Shown: positions 16,494 through 25,671 of the stretch, one piece after another
Layout: each line of letters begins with the position of its first letter
Numbering within the stretch: the stretch's first letter is position 1
From: Aequorivita vitellina
Lineage (GTDB): Bacteria > Bacteroidota > Bacteroidia > Flavobacteriales > Flavobacteriaceae
Assembly (NCBI RefSeq): GCF_022008365.1
Contig: NZ_JAIRBA010000035.1
Coordinates: 1 to 35,266 of the forward strand
Reading direction: 5' to 3'
DNA: 35,266 bases
The notes under the pieces: model-generated
What the model was told of the DNA's origin: nothing
What the model saw: only the letters and a program-made list of their open reading frames with translations
Database searches by the model: none
Made by a program: the position numbers and the translations under genes

Positions 16494-16501
16494 TAACTTT
16501 G
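16494..16501 (+). promoter_or_regulatory. Candidate -7 box of the histidine phosphatase gene
   Basis: TAACTTTG matches TAnnTTTG exactly. Transcription would begin near 16507, giving a leader of about 33 bases if the ATG at 16540 is used. Confidence 0.5.
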
Positions 16502-16539
16502 CTAACGACTCTTAAAAAATGTTATTTAAAAATTCACCT

Positions 16540-17094
16540 ATGAAGCATTTAATACTATTATTAACTCTTTTGCCACTGTTTACTTTTTGTGGGCAGCAAA
16601 AGGAAAAGGAACAAGAAAACAAAGTAGCACAAACAGATACCGAAATTTCTACCCCTAATTTTAGCGCTACCTATTACTTACTGCGGCATGCCGAAAAAGA
16701 TCGTACAGATCCTAAAAATCAAGATCCATCGCTTAATATAGACGGATTGATGCGCGCCAAACGCTGGGCCACCTATTTTGAACCTATTAAAATAGATGAA
16801 ATCTACGTAACAAAATACGTGCGTACTAAGCAAACCATTTCGCTTATTGCGCAGCAGAAATCGGTTTCACCAATACGCTACGATCCCAATACTATTTATT
16901 CCGAAGAATTTTTAAAAGAAACCAACGGTAAAACAGTGTTAATTGCTGGCCATAGTAATACCACTCCACAACTGGTAAACAAATTGATTGGGGAGGAAAA
17001 GTATAAAGAGATGGACGATAGCGACAACGCTACACTTTATAAAGTTACTATAAACGGTGATGACACTAAAGTAGAAACAATTACCGTAGAATAA
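16540..17094 (+). CDS. Histidine phosphatase family lipoprotein
   Basis: 184 residues from the ATG at 16540. An upstream in-frame ATG at 16519 would add seven residues, but the later start gives a clean export signal (MKHLILLLTLLPLFTFCGQQ) with a likely lipid-anchored Cys17. The phosphatase core shows YYLLRHAEK with the RH(A) nucleophile motif, TKYVRTKQTI with the second Arg, and the GHSNT motif with the second His. Histidine phosphatases of this short type hydrolyse phosphomonoesters; the substrate is not predictable. The lipobox is unusual (Phe before Cys), so export could instead be by a cleaved or uncleaved signal. Confidence 0.87.
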   Translation: MKHLILLLTLLPLFTFCGQQKEKEQENKVAQTDTEISTPNFSATYYLLRHAEKDRTDPKNQDPSLNIDGLMRAKRWATYFEPIKIDEIYVTKYVRTKQTISLIAQQKSVSPIRYDPNTIYSEEFLKETNGKTVLIAGHSNTTPQLVNKLIGEEKYKEMDDSDNATLYKVTINGDDTKVETITVE

Positions 17095-17206
17095 TTAAGC
17101 GCCGCTACGTAGTTTCATCGCGTATTCAGAATTAAAACATAAAATTATTCCTGACTGCTTTGGTTAAACCTTCCTAAAACCTTTCTAAAAACCGCGATAA
17201 TTGTAC

Positions 17207-17214
17207 TATTTTTG
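17207..17214 (+). promoter_or_regulatory. Candidate -7 box of smpB, very close to the start codon
   Basis: TATTTTTG matches TAnnTTTG exactly and ends five bases before the smpB ATG at 17220. Transcription would start at or near the ATG, so the mRNA may be leaderless or nearly so. The -33 element is not clear. Confidence 0.42.
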
Positions 17215-17219
17215 CACCT

Positions 17220-17684
17220 ATGGCAATACAGAAAACCGTTAAAATTAAAAACCGTAAAGCTAGGTTTGAATACGAAATTTTAGATACTTATACCGCAGGC
17301 ATTGTGCTTCGCGGTACTGAAATTAAAGCAATCCGTGAAGGAAAAGCTTCAATAGCTGAAAGTTTTTGCGAATTCAATAACGGCGAACTTTTTGTTATAA
17401 ATATGACGGTGCAGGAATACAGCCACGCTTCCCACTACAACCACGCTCCAAAAAGCGAACGCAAACTTCTTTTAAATCGCAGCGAACTTAAAAAGCTTGA
17501 AAAAGAAGTTAAAAACAGCGGACTTACAATTATTCCCTTAGTGCTTTTCACCAATAGCAAAGGCCTCGCAAAGATTGACATTGCCCTCGCTCGCGGAAAA
17601 AAAGAATACGACAAACGCGAAGTAATCAAAGAACGCGATTCTAAACGACAACTCCGCCGAATTAAAAAAGCATTCAATAATTAA
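17220..17684 (+). CDS. smpB: SsrA-binding protein SmpB
   Basis: 154 residues, normal length. Binds tmRNA and brings it to stalled ribosomes for trans-translation. The beta-barrel is clear (KTVKIKNRKARFEYEILDTY, AGIVLRGTEIKAIREGKASI, EYSHASHYNHAPKSERKLLL), as is the basic C-terminal tail (ALARGKKEYDKREVIKERDS then KRQLRR) that folds into a helix in the ribosomal mRNA channel. No tmRNA gene was seen in the window. Confidence 0.97.
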   Translation: MAIQKTVKIKNRKARFEYEILDTYTAGIVLRGTEIKAIREGKASIAESFCEFNNGELFVINMTVQEYSHASHYNHAPKSERKLLLNRSELKKLEKEVKNSGLTIIPLVLFTNSKGLAKIDIALARGKKEYDKREVIKERDSKRQLRRIKKAFNN

Positions 17685-17763
17685 TTCTTCAAAATACTTT
17701 TCTTAGATGCATCCTTTTGGTAATTTGGTTCGCAATTAACCATAACAGCCAGCGTCTTCTTTT

Positions 17764-20244
17764 ATGAAAAAATTGCTTCTTATTTTTCTGCTATTTTCAT
17801 CCCTCATTTCGCAAGCCCAAATAGTAGGAAAGGTCACTGATACCAATGGCGAACCCCTGCCCTACGTAAATATCTATCTTCAAAATAGTTATGTTGGCAC
17901 CACGACAAACGACGATGGAAATTATACGCTGAATGTTTCTGAAAATGCTGAATACCAAGTGGCTTTTCAATTTCTGGGTTTCAAAACCTTAATTAAAACC
18001 ATTGCACCAACTACGTTTCCTTTTATTCTAAATGTTTCTCTCGAAGAAGAATCTACGAGTTTAGATGAAGTAGTTGTAAATACTTCCGAAGATCCCGCAT
18101 ATCGCATCATCCGCGAAACGATTGCCCAACGCAAGGAAAATTTGGAAAAGTTAAGCGAATATACCGCCGATTTTTACTCGCGCGGACTTTGGAAAGTAAA
18201 AGATGTGCCCGAAAAAATAATGGGGCAAGAAGTGGGCGATTTTGATGGCACACTGGATTCTACACGCACTGGCATCATTTATCTTTCGGAAACTATTTCG
18301 GAAATCGCTTTTCAAAAACCCGATAAATTCACCGAAAAAATCATTGCTAGCAAAGTGAGTGGTAACGATAACGGTTTTAGTTTTAACAGTGCACAGAGCG
18401 CTAATATTTCGTTTTATGAAAACACCGTTGAGCTAAACGCTGCTCTGGTTTCACCAATTGCAAACAACGCTTTTAGTTACTACAATTATAAGTTAGACGG
18501 TGTTTTTTACGAAGGCCCCAAGCTAATCAATAAAATAAAAGTAATCCCAAAACGCCCTAACGACAGGGTTTGGCAAGGTTTTATTTATATAGTTGAAAAC
18601 GATTGGCAATTGTACGGTACCGAACTTGCCACCACTGGCGCTGCGATTCAAGTACCGTTTGTAAATAATCTTTTGGTGAAACAAAATTATAAATTTGATG
18701 CCAAAAATAAATTTTGGGTTAAGATTTCACAAACCATCGATTTTGGGTTTGGACTTTTGGGAATGAAAGGCGAAGGCGGATTTATAGCTGTGTACAGCAA
18801 TTACAATTTTAAACCGCAATTCACCAAAAAATCTTTTACAAATGAAGTGCTTTCCTTTAAACCAGAAGCTAACAAAAAAGATAGCCTCTTTTGGAAAGGC
18901 AGCCGCCCCGTTCCACTTACTGACGAAGAGTTAAAAGACTACATTAAAAAAGACAGCCTTCAGGTGTTGCGGCATTCAAAATCGTATTTAGATTCGATAG
19001 ATGCGAAATCAAACAAACCGAGAATACTTAGTCTGCTGACGGGTTATTCCTTTAAAAACTCGTTTGAAAAATGGTCGGTTGGATACGAAGGCCCCTTAAC
19101 AAAAATCAATTTTAACACCGTTCAAGGCTGGAACGGCAAAGCGGGGCTCACTTATAGCAAATGGTACGACGACAACCGCACAAACACCCTGTCTGCAGCA
19201 ATACGCGCAGATTATGGAATTGCCGAAGACAGACTTCGGTTTACGGCTGGCATACTCAGAAATTTTAATTGGAAAGACAAATTGCGACTTTCACTTGCTG
19301 GAGGAAGTAAAGTGAATCAGTTTAATGATGCCGAACCTATTTCGCCATTAATAAATACGGTTGCTACGCTTTTCTTTGAACGAAATTATATGAAATTGTA
19401 CGAGCTTAATTACGGCCGAATAGGGTACAGCCAAGAAATATTTAACGGCCTTCATCTATACGCCGTGACAGGATATGAAAACCGAAAGCCACTTTTCAAC
19501 AACACCGATTATGTTACCATTCCGTTTGACAATGTAAGTTACACAAGCAACAACCCACTGGCGCCGAACGATTTTAAAAATGCGGCTTTTACCGAACACA
19601 ATATTGTAAAAAGCAAAGTGCGGGCGCGTATAAACTTTGCGCAGAAATATTTCTCAAACCCCGATATGAAGCTTAATATTAGCGATACTAAATTCCCTGA
19701 ACTAAATATTTCTATTGAAAACGGCACCGCAATTACAGAATCTAAGTATGATTACACGCAGTTTGAACTGAGTTTAAAGCAATCTCTTTCCTTCGGAAAC
19801 AAAGGGCAGCTTAATTACAATTTAAAAAGCGGCGCATTTGCAAACGGCGACGGAATTTCCTTTATCGATTTTAAACATTTCAACGGAAACCAAACGCGGG
19901 TGGGCACCTCAGCTAATTATACCGATGTGTTTAATTTAATGCCTTATTTCGATTTTAGCACGAACAAAGGCTATTTTGAAGGGCATTTGGAACACGATTT
20001 CCGTGGTTGGATTTTAGGGAAAATCCCCGGAATAAACCAACTAAATCTTAACTTGGTTGCCGGCGCGCATTTTTTAAGCACCGAGGAACGGAAACCGTAT
20101 TCCGAATTTTCCGTAGGAATTGACAATCTCGGTTTTGGAAAATTTAGACTGCTTCGGGTAGATTATGTGCGTTCCTATTATAATGGCGGCAGTGACGGCG
20201 CTTTTATTTTTGGATTAAAGTTTTTAGATATGTTCGGACTTTAA
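17764..20244 (+). CDS. DUF5686 outer-membrane protein with carboxypeptidase-like regulatory domain
   Basis: 826 residues. A signal peptide (MKKLLLIFLLFSSLISQAQ) leads to a carboxypeptidase regulatory-like domain at about 20-95 (IVGKVTDTNGEPLPYVNIYL, GTTTNDDGNYTL, FLGFKTLI). A linker follows with DEVVVNTSEDPAYRIIRETI and AQRKENLEKLSEYTADFYSR, the hallmark of DUF5686 proteins. The long remainder has alternating beta-strands with aromatic girdles and ends in F (DGAFIFGLKFLDMFGL), as in outer-membrane beta-barrels. It resembles a TonB-dependent receptor N-terminus without a recognisable plug. The role is unknown; it is widespread in Flavobacteriaceae. Confidence 0.88.
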   Translation: MKKLLLIFLLFSSLISQAQIVGKVTDTNGEPLPYVNIYLQNSYVGTTTNDDGNYTLNVSENAEYQVAFQFLGFKTLIKTIAPTTFPFILNVSLEEESTSLDEVVVNTSEDPAYRIIRETIAQRKENLEKLSEYTADFYSRGLWKVKDVPEKIMGQEVGDFDGTLDSTRTGIIYLSETISEIAFQKPDKFTEKIIASKVSGNDNGFSFNSAQSANISFYENTVELNAALVSPIANNAFSYYNYKLDGVFYEGPKLINKIKVIPKRPNDRVWQGFIYIVENDWQLYGTELATTGAAIQVPFVNNLLVKQNYKFDAKNKFWVKISQTIDFGFGLLGMKGEGGFIAVYSNYNFKPQFTKKSFTNEVLSFKPEANKKDSLFWKGSRPVPLTDEELKDYIKKDSLQVLRHSKSYLDSIDAKSNKPRILSLLTGYSFKNSFEKWSVGYEGPLTKINFNTVQGWNGKAGLTYSKWYDDNRTNTLSAAIRADYGIAEDRLRFTAGILRNFNWKDKLRLSLAGGSKVNQFNDAEPISPLINTVATLFFERNYMKLYELNYGRIGYSQEIFNGLHLYAVTGYENRKPLFNNTDYVTIPFDNVSYTSNNPLAPNDFKNAAFTEHNIVKSKVRARINFAQKYFSNPDMKLNISDTKFPELNISIENGTAITESKYDYTQFELSLKQSLSFGNKGQLNYNLKSGAFANGDGISFIDFKHFNGNQTRVGTSANYTDVFNLMPYFDFSTNKGYFEGHLEHDFRGWILGKIPGINQLNLNLVAGAHFLSTEERKPYSEFSVGIDNLGFGKFRLLRVDYVRSYYNGGSDGAFIFGLKFLDMFGL

Positions 20245-20297
20245 AATTTTAGTTATTTTATTTTAGCTTTTCAAGTTGACAAATCCACTATGAAATT

Positions 20298-20813
20298 ATG
20301 GCCATACCCTTTCCTGTAATAATAACCGAACATTTAAATCTTCGGAAAATAGTCCCCGCAGATATTGATAGAATTTATTTTTTCCGAACCGATAAAAAAA
20401 TAAACAAATTTATAAAACGCGAACCGCAAACTCGTGAAATGACAATTAGCCATATTGAAAAAATTACGGCAAATATGCGCAACAATAAATCTTTTAATTG
20501 GGGAATTACTACTAAAGAATCGAACAAATTAATCGGCTCGATTTGTCTTTGGAATTTTTCGGAAGACAAAAAAACCGCTGAAGTAGGTTACGACCTCGAT
20601 CCGAAATTTCAAGGTAAAGGAATGATGAGCGAAGCACTAAAAGCTGTTATAGATTTTGGCTTCACTCAAGGTGGTTTCAACACCATTGAAGCCTTCACAG
20701 ATTATAGGAATATTCCTTCAAAATCACTATTAAAACGACATGGATTTATTCCAAGTTTAACACGTAAAGACACTGATAACCAAAATAATGAAGTGCATTA
20801 CTTAAACCGTTAA
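20298..20813 (+). CDS. GNAT-family N-acetyltransferase
   Basis: 171 residues of the RimJ/RimL type: ITEHLNLRKIVPADIDRIYF at the start, NKLIGSICLWNFSEDKKTAE, then the acetyl-CoA-binding stretch VGYDLDPKFQGKGMMSEALK with Q-x-x-G-x-G/A. The end has FTDYRNIPSKSLLKRHGF. It would acetylate an amine of unknown identity. The ATG at 20298 is used because the preceding ATG at 20290 is in another frame. TAGCTTTT at 20264-20271 is a possible -7 box. Its last four bases overlap those of the convergent pcm gene. Confidence 0.88.
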   Translation: MAIPFPVIITEHLNLRKIVPADIDRIYFFRTDKKINKFIKREPQTREMTISHIEKITANMRNNKSFNWGITTKESNKLIGSICLWNFSEDKKTAEVGYDLDPKFQGKGMMSEALKAVIDFGFTQGGFNTIEAFTDYRNIPSKSLLKRHGFIPSLTRKDTDNQNNEVHYLNR

Positions 20814-21451
20814 TTCTTGTCTTCTAAAAGTGGGACAAATCTAAATTCTCCGTACTCTTCCTTTTCAAATTCGGTGTCAGATTTACGTGTAAAGACCGTC
20901 ATAATCTGTACATTCTCGCCTACGGGAATAACCAATTTTCCACCCACTTTTAATTGCGCCAACAACGGATTTGGAACAAAAGGTGCGCCGGCAGTTACAA
21001 TAATTCCGTTAAACGGCGCCTCCTCTTCAAGACCAATATAGCCGTCGCCAAAAATCATTCGTTTGGGTTTATAGCCCAATTTTGGAAGAAAGAGTTTCGT
21101 CTTTTTAAAGAGTTCATTTTGTCTTTCAATTGTATAAAGCGTTGCGCCCATTTCCAAAAGCACAGCCGCTTGGTAACCACTTCCTGTTCCTATTTCAAGA
21201 ATTTTATCGCCTTTTTTAACCTCCAAAAGTTCAGTCTGCCGAGCCACCGTATAAGGCTGCGAAATTGTTTGATCTGCAGCAATTGGAAAAGCCTTGTCCA
21301 CATAGGCGTGGTCCACAAACCCAGAATCCATAAAAAGATGTCGCGGAATTTTGCCGATAGCCTGCAATACATTTTTATCCGCAATCCCCTTCCTTTTAAG
21401 AGTTTCAACTAGTTTTTTACGCATTCCTTGGTGGGTAAATGTATCTTTCAC
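20810..21451 (-). CDS. pcm: Protein-L-isoaspartate O-methyltransferase
   Basis: 213 residues, normal length. Uses S-adenosylmethionine to methylate L-isoaspartyl residues in damaged proteins so they can be repaired. The substrate-binding motif is AYVDKAFPIAADQTISQPYT, and the SAM motif I is ILEIGTGSGYQAAVLLEMGA. Later motifs FGDGYIGLEEEAPFNGIIVT and GGKLVIPVGE follow. It ends inside the last bases of the convergent GNAT gene (20810-20813). Confidence 0.96.
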   Translation of the reverse strand: MKDTFTHQGMRKKLVETLKRKGIADKNVLQAIGKIPRHLFMDSGFVDHAYVDKAFPIAADQTISQPYTVARQTELLEVKKGDKILEIGTGSGYQAAVLLEMGATLYTIERQNELFKKTKLFLPKLGYKPKRMIFGDGYIGLEEEAPFNGIIVTAGAPFVPNPLLAQLKVGGKLVIPVGENVQIMTVFTRKSDTEFEKEEYGEFRFVPLLEDKN

Positions 21452-21704
21452 TTTATTTCAATTTTAGATGTGAGACGTGCTATATTAGACTGTACAAAGT
21501 AATCAAATAAGTAGATGAAGCACCAGTTTTCAAATAAGAAATTGCAAATAAAAACGAAAGTGGCTCATTATAAACGTCATCTCAATCTTTATGGGAGCTA
21601 AGTTCCTTTTGCTTACCGAATAGCAATAAAACTCACAAACTAATCGGTTCACAACCTTTACACTTTTCCCTTAAAACCCGTACATTTGTGGAAAACACAC
21701 ACCA

Positions 21705-22673
21705 ATGCTAAAAGCAGGAGTTCTGGGTGCTGGTCACTTAGGAAAAATACATTTAAAATTGCTGCAACAATCCACAAAATACGAACTTGTGGGTTTCTAC
21801 GACGCCAGCAAAGAAGCTTCAGAAAAAATAGAGTCTGAATTTGGTTATAAAAGTTATCCAACTATGGAAAGCCTTATCAATGCCAGCGACATGGTAGTGG
21901 TTGTTACCCCAACCAGCAAACATTTTGAATGTGCTAAAATGGTAATTAATGCCGGAAAGCATCTTTTTATTGAAAAACCTATTACAGAAACTGTAGCGCA
22001 AGCCGAGGAAGTTCGCGATTTAGCTAAACACAAAAAGGTGCGTGGACAGGTGGGGCAAGTGGAACGATTTAACCCTGCTTTTCAGGCTATTAAAGATAAA
22101 ATTCACAATCCTATGTTTATTGAAACACATAGGCTTGCGGAGTTTAATCCGCGTGGCACGGACGTTTCGGTAGTTTTAGATTTAATGATTCACGACATAG
22201 ACGCAATTTTAAGCGTTGTAAAAAGTGATGTAAAAGCTGTAAGCGCGAGTGGTGTTTCGGTAATAAGCGAGACACCAGATATTGCCAACGCACGTATTGA
22301 ATTTGAAAACGGCTGCGTTGCCAATTTAACGGCGAGCCGTATTTCACTTAAAAATATGCGCAAAGCACGTTTCTTTCAGCGCGATGCGTACATTTCGGTA
22401 GATTTTCTTGAGAAGAAATGCGAAGTGGTAAAAATGAAAAATGCACCCGAAGAATTGGACGATTTCGCAATGGTGCTAACCAACGCCGAAGGAATTAAAA
22501 AACAAATCTATTTTGAAAATCCTACAATAGAAGTGAACAATGCAATCCTTGATGAGCTAGAAAGTTTTCACGATGCAATTAAAGCAGACAGAACGCCAGA
22601 GGTATCGCTAAAACAAGGCACCGAAGCGCTTCGGGTGGCAATGTTGATAATTGAAAATTTTAAAAAAATATAG
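21705..22673 (+). CDS. Gfo/Idh/MocA family oxidoreductase
   Basis: 322 residues. The N-terminal NAD(P)-binding domain carries GVLGAGHLGKIHLKLL (G-x-G-x-x-G near residues 8-13), then VVVVTPTSKHFECAKMVI and the family's EKP motif in HLFIEKPITET. The C-terminal alpha/beta domain has RLAEFNPRGTDVSVVLDLMI with HDIDAIL, the region that supplies catalytic Lys/His residues in this family. It probably oxidises or reduces a sugar or related polyol; the substrate is unknown. A -7-like TACATTTG (21681-21688) precedes it. It is the first of a run of plus-strand genes. Confidence 0.9.
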   Translation: MLKAGVLGAGHLGKIHLKLLQQSTKYELVGFYDASKEASEKIESEFGYKSYPTMESLINASDMVVVVTPTSKHFECAKMVINAGKHLFIEKPITETVAQAEEVRDLAKHKKVRGQVGQVERFNPAFQAIKDKIHNPMFIETHRLAEFNPRGTDVSVVLDLMIHDIDAILSVVKSDVKAVSASGVSVISETPDIANARIEFENGCVANLTASRISLKNMRKARFFQRDAYISVDFLEKKCEVVKMKNAPEELDDFAMVLTNAEGIKKQIYFENPTIEVNNAILDELESFHDAIKADRTPEVSLKQGTEALRVAMLIIENFKKI

Positions 22674-22711
22674 TTTAATTTAAAAGATACCCGTCTTCGC
22701 GGGCTTTATTT

Positions 22712-23602
22712 ATGAAGAATATAGCAGTAATAGGCGCAGGTACAATGGGAAATGGAATTGCCCACACCTTCGCACAATTTGATTACAAAATAAATTTAAT
22801 TGATCTTTCACAAACATCGCTGGATAAAGGAATGGCGACCATTACTAAAAATCTGGATAGGATGGTTGCAAAGGAAAAAATCTCGGAAGCAGACAAAAAC
22901 CGAACGCTGAGAAACATTTCAACTTATACTAATTTAGAGGAAGGTGTAAAAGCAGCCAATTTGGTAGTGGAAGCCGCCACCGAAAACCTCGATTTAAAAT
23001 TGAAGATTTTCGGCGACTTAGACAAGTTTTGTTCGGACGATGCAATTTTGGCGAGCAATACTTCATCTATTTCTATCACGCAGATTGCTTCGGTTACTTC
23101 ACGTCCCGATAAAGTTATCGGAATGCATTTTATGAATCCAGTGCCAATTATGAAATTGGTTGAAATTATAAAGGGTTACAGCACTTCCGAAGAAACGTTT
23201 AAAACCGTGGAAACGCTCTCAAAAAACTTAAAAAAAGTACCAGTAGAAGTAAATGATTATCCTGGTTTTGTTGCAAACCGTATTTTAATGCCAATGATAA
23301 ACGAAGCGGTTGAAACGCTTTACAATGGCGTTGCAGGCGTTAAAGAAATTGACACCGTGATGATGTTGGGGATGGCACACCCAATGGGTCCATTGGCTTT
23401 GGCCGATTTTATTGGTTTAGATGTGTGTCTTTCTATTTTAAATGTAATGTACGATGGTTTTAAGAATCCAAAATACGCACCTTGCCCATTATTAGTAAAT
23501 ATGGTAATGGCCGGAAAACTAGGCGCTAAAAGCGGGGAAGGATTTTACGATTACAGCGAAAACAGAAAAGCAGAAGATGTCTCTAAAATGTTTTCAAAAT
23601 AA
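22712..23602 (+). CDS. 3-hydroxybutyryl-CoA dehydrogenase (3-hydroxyacyl-CoA dehydrogenase family)
   Basis: 296 residues, the length of single-domain bacterial enzymes. It oxidises L-3-hydroxyacyl-CoA to 3-oxoacyl-CoA with NAD. The Rossmann motif is IAVIGAGTMGNGIAHTFAQF at residues 4-23, then the VVEAATENLDLK and SNTSSISI segments, the catalytic HFMNPVPIMKLVEII with the active-site His, and the C-terminal domain DYPGFVANRILMPMINEAVE. It follows the Gfo/Idh gene after 38 bases. Confidence 0.93.
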   Translation: MKNIAVIGAGTMGNGIAHTFAQFDYKINLIDLSQTSLDKGMATITKNLDRMVAKEKISEADKNRTLRNISTYTNLEEGVKAANLVVEAATENLDLKLKIFGDLDKFCSDDAILASNTSSISITQIASVTSRPDKVIGMHFMNPVPIMKLVEIIKGYSTSEETFKTVETLSKNLKKVPVEVNDYPGFVANRILMPMINEAVETLYNGVAGVKEIDTVMMLGMAHPMGPLALADFIGLDVCLSILNVMYDGFKNPKYAPCPLLVNMVMAGKLGAKSGEGFYDYSENRKAEDVSKMFSK

Positions 23603-23626
23603 CGTATTAATAATCTGCAATTTGTA

Positions 23627-24865
23627 ATGGCCAAAATAATTCCTTTTAAAGCTGTCCGCCCTACGCGAGACAAAGTAAGTCTGCTGGCTGCGCGATCGTA
23701 TGAGAGCTATACTGCCATGCAGGTGGAATCGCGTTTGCGGGACAATCCGTTTTCGTTTTTGCACATTGTAAATCCGGGTTACAAATACCAAAAGGAGATT
23801 TCAGGCGAAGAGCGCTATGGGTTGGTGCGCAACAGGTATCAGGAATTTAAGGAAGATGGCATCTTTATGCAAGACAATAAACCATCGTTTTATATTTATA
23901 AAATTGTGAACCGTGACGGACTGGAGTTTCACGGCATTGTAGCTGCAGCAAGTGTTCAAGATTATGAAGACGATATTATCAAAAAACACGAAGACACTCT
24001 GGAATTCAGAGAAATAATTTTTAAAGAATACCTTAAAACCGTAGGTTTTAATGCCGAAGCCGTGCTCCTCACCTATCCCGATAATAAAGAGTTAGCCAAC
24101 ATTATTGAGCAAATAATGCAAAACCGACCCGAGTACGAGTTTACCACCACCTATAGAGACACGCACTATTTGTGGAATGTTGATGACAAAGCCTTGTTAG
24201 AAAAGATTCAGGAAATTTACAGTGGAATGCCAGCGCTTTACATTGCTGACGGTCACCACCGCTCAGCTTCTTCATATTTATTGGCAAAAGATTTAAAGGA
24301 AGAAAATCCACATCACACGGGCGCGGAAGCTTATAACTATTTTATGAGTTTCTTAATTCCTGAAAGCGATTTAAAAATTTATGAGTTCAACCGTTTGGTA
24401 AAAGACTTGAATGGTTTGAAAAAGGAAGAGTTTTTGATTAAATTGGATGAATATTTCAGAATTGAAAACCGTGGGATGGATTATTACAAACCTTCTAAAT
24501 TGCACCACTTCAGCATGTATTTAGATGGCGAGTTTTATTCGTTGTACCTTCGCAAAACAAAATATGAAATTAACAATGCACTCGATGCGTTGGACACATA
24601 TATTCTATACGTTACAATTTTGAAACCGCTTTTAGGTATTGAAGATTTACGAAACGACCAGCGCATAGAATACTCCCACGGAAAAAAGGATTTGGCGTAT
24701 GTAAAAACCGCCGTCGATTCAGGAACATTTGCTGTAGGTTTTGGGCTGGTGCCAGTAACCACAGACGAAATGAAGCAAATTGCAGACGAAGGTCTTAAAA
24801 TGCCTCCAAAGAGCACGTATATTGAACCTAAGCTGCGAAGCGGCGTTACTGTTTATGAATTTTAA
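23627..24865 (+). CDS. DUF1015 family protein
   Basis: 412 residues. It opens IIPFKAVRPTRDKVSLLAAR and contains the invariant IADGHHRSASSYLLAKD motif near residue 210, the defining feature of DUF1015, as well as YRDTHYLWNV and YSHGKKDLAY. The molecular function is not established; the family is often next to serine or one-carbon biosynthesis genes. It starts 24 bases after the hydroxyacyl-CoA dehydrogenase. Confidence 0.92.
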   Translation: MAKIIPFKAVRPTRDKVSLLAARSYESYTAMQVESRLRDNPFSFLHIVNPGYKYQKEISGEERYGLVRNRYQEFKEDGIFMQDNKPSFYIYKIVNRDGLEFHGIVAAASVQDYEDDIIKKHEDTLEFREIIFKEYLKTVGFNAEAVLLTYPDNKELANIIEQIMQNRPEYEFTTTYRDTHYLWNVDDKALLEKIQEIYSGMPALYIADGHHRSASSYLLAKDLKEENPHHTGAEAYNYFMSFLIPESDLKIYEFNRLVKDLNGLKKEEFLIKLDEYFRIENRGMDYYKPSKLHHFSMYLDGEFYSLYLRKTKYEINNALDALDTYILYVTILKPLLGIEDLRNDQRIEYSHGKKDLAYVKTAVDSGTFAVGFGLVPVTTDEMKQIADEGLKMPPKSTYIEPKLRSGVTVYEF

Positions 24866-24872
24866 GGGGAAC

Positions 24873-24915
24873 GAAAAAAGAAAAAAGAAGAAAGAGGAAA
24901 GAGGAAAGAGGAAAG
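24873..24915 (+). repeat. Polypurine tract with GAAAGAG heptamer repeats
   Basis: A run of 43 purines. From 24890 it holds three perfect GAAAGAG copies (24890-24910) and most of a fourth (24911-24915). It lies between the DUF1015 gene and the YggS start at 24932. Variation in repeat number is possible. Confidence 0.8.
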
Positions 24916-24931
24916 TTAAAGAGAAGAGAAA

Positions 24932-25591
24932 ATGACGATTTCAGAAAATTTAGCGCAATTTAATTCAGAACTGCCAAAAAATGTTACCCTGGTTGCGGTA
25001 ACTAAAACCAAGCCAGTTAGCGATTTGATGGAAGCTTATAACGCTGGCCATCGGGTTTTTGGGGAGAATAAAGTGCAGGAAATGGAAGAGAAATGGCAGG
25101 AAATGCCAAAGGACATTCAATGGCACATGATTGGCCACGTACAGCGCAACAAAGTGAAATATATGGCACCGTTTGTGAGTTTAATTCACGCGGTAGATAG
25201 CTTGCGTCTTTTGAAGGAAATAAATAAAGAAGCTAAAAAAAACGAGCGAAGTATAGCGTGTCTGCTTCAAATAAAAATAGCCGAAGAGGAAAGCAAGTTT
25301 GGCATGAGCCGAGCCGATGCTAGGCAACTGCTCGATTCCGATGATTTCAAAAAATTGAAAAATGTACAAATTGTAGGATTAATGGGAATGGCAACCTTTA
25401 CCGATGATGAAAAGCAGATTTCAGAAGAATTTCAAAATTTGAAGGAAATATTCGATGATTTCAAAAAAACGAATAATCAATTCACGGTTCTGAGCATGGG
25501 TATGAGTGGCGATTATCAAATTGCCATTAAAAACGGCAGTACGATGATTCGTGTGGGCAGCGCCATTTTTGGAGATCGAAATTATGGGTAG
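24932..25591 (+). CDS. YggS/YBL036C-type pyridoxal phosphate-binding protein
   Basis: 219 residues, normal length for the PLP-homeostasis family with an alanine racemase N-terminal fold. The lysine that binds PLP is in LVAVTKTKP (the first K, near residue 26). Then VFGENKVQEM, WHMIGHVQRNKVKYM, LLQIKIAEEESKFGMSR, GLMGMATF and SMGMSGDYQIAIKNGSTMIR with the phosphate-binding end GSAIFG. It binds PLP without enzymatic turnover. A purine-rich tract precedes the ATG. Confidence 0.93.
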   Translation: MTISENLAQFNSELPKNVTLVAVTKTKPVSDLMEAYNAGHRVFGENKVQEMEEKWQEMPKDIQWHMIGHVQRNKVKYMAPFVSLIHAVDSLRLLKEINKEAKKNERSIACLLQIKIAEEESKFGMSRADARQLLDSDDFKKLKNVQIVGLMGMATFTDDEKQISEEFQNLKEIFDDFKKTNNQFTVLSMGMSGDYQIAIKNGSTMIRVGSAIFGDRNYG

Positions 25592-25671
25592 TCGCGCAAT
25601 TAATAATGGGAAACTAAAAATGATTAATCATTTCAATAAATAATAAAAATAGAGAACAGTCAATAAAATAC

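Noticed and set aside
21452-21704. Intergenic region between pcm and the Gfo/Idh gene, examined for small RNAs or genes
   Set aside because: Only AT-rich sequence and a -7-like box at 21681-21688 were seen; no hairpin with a T-run or credible frame.
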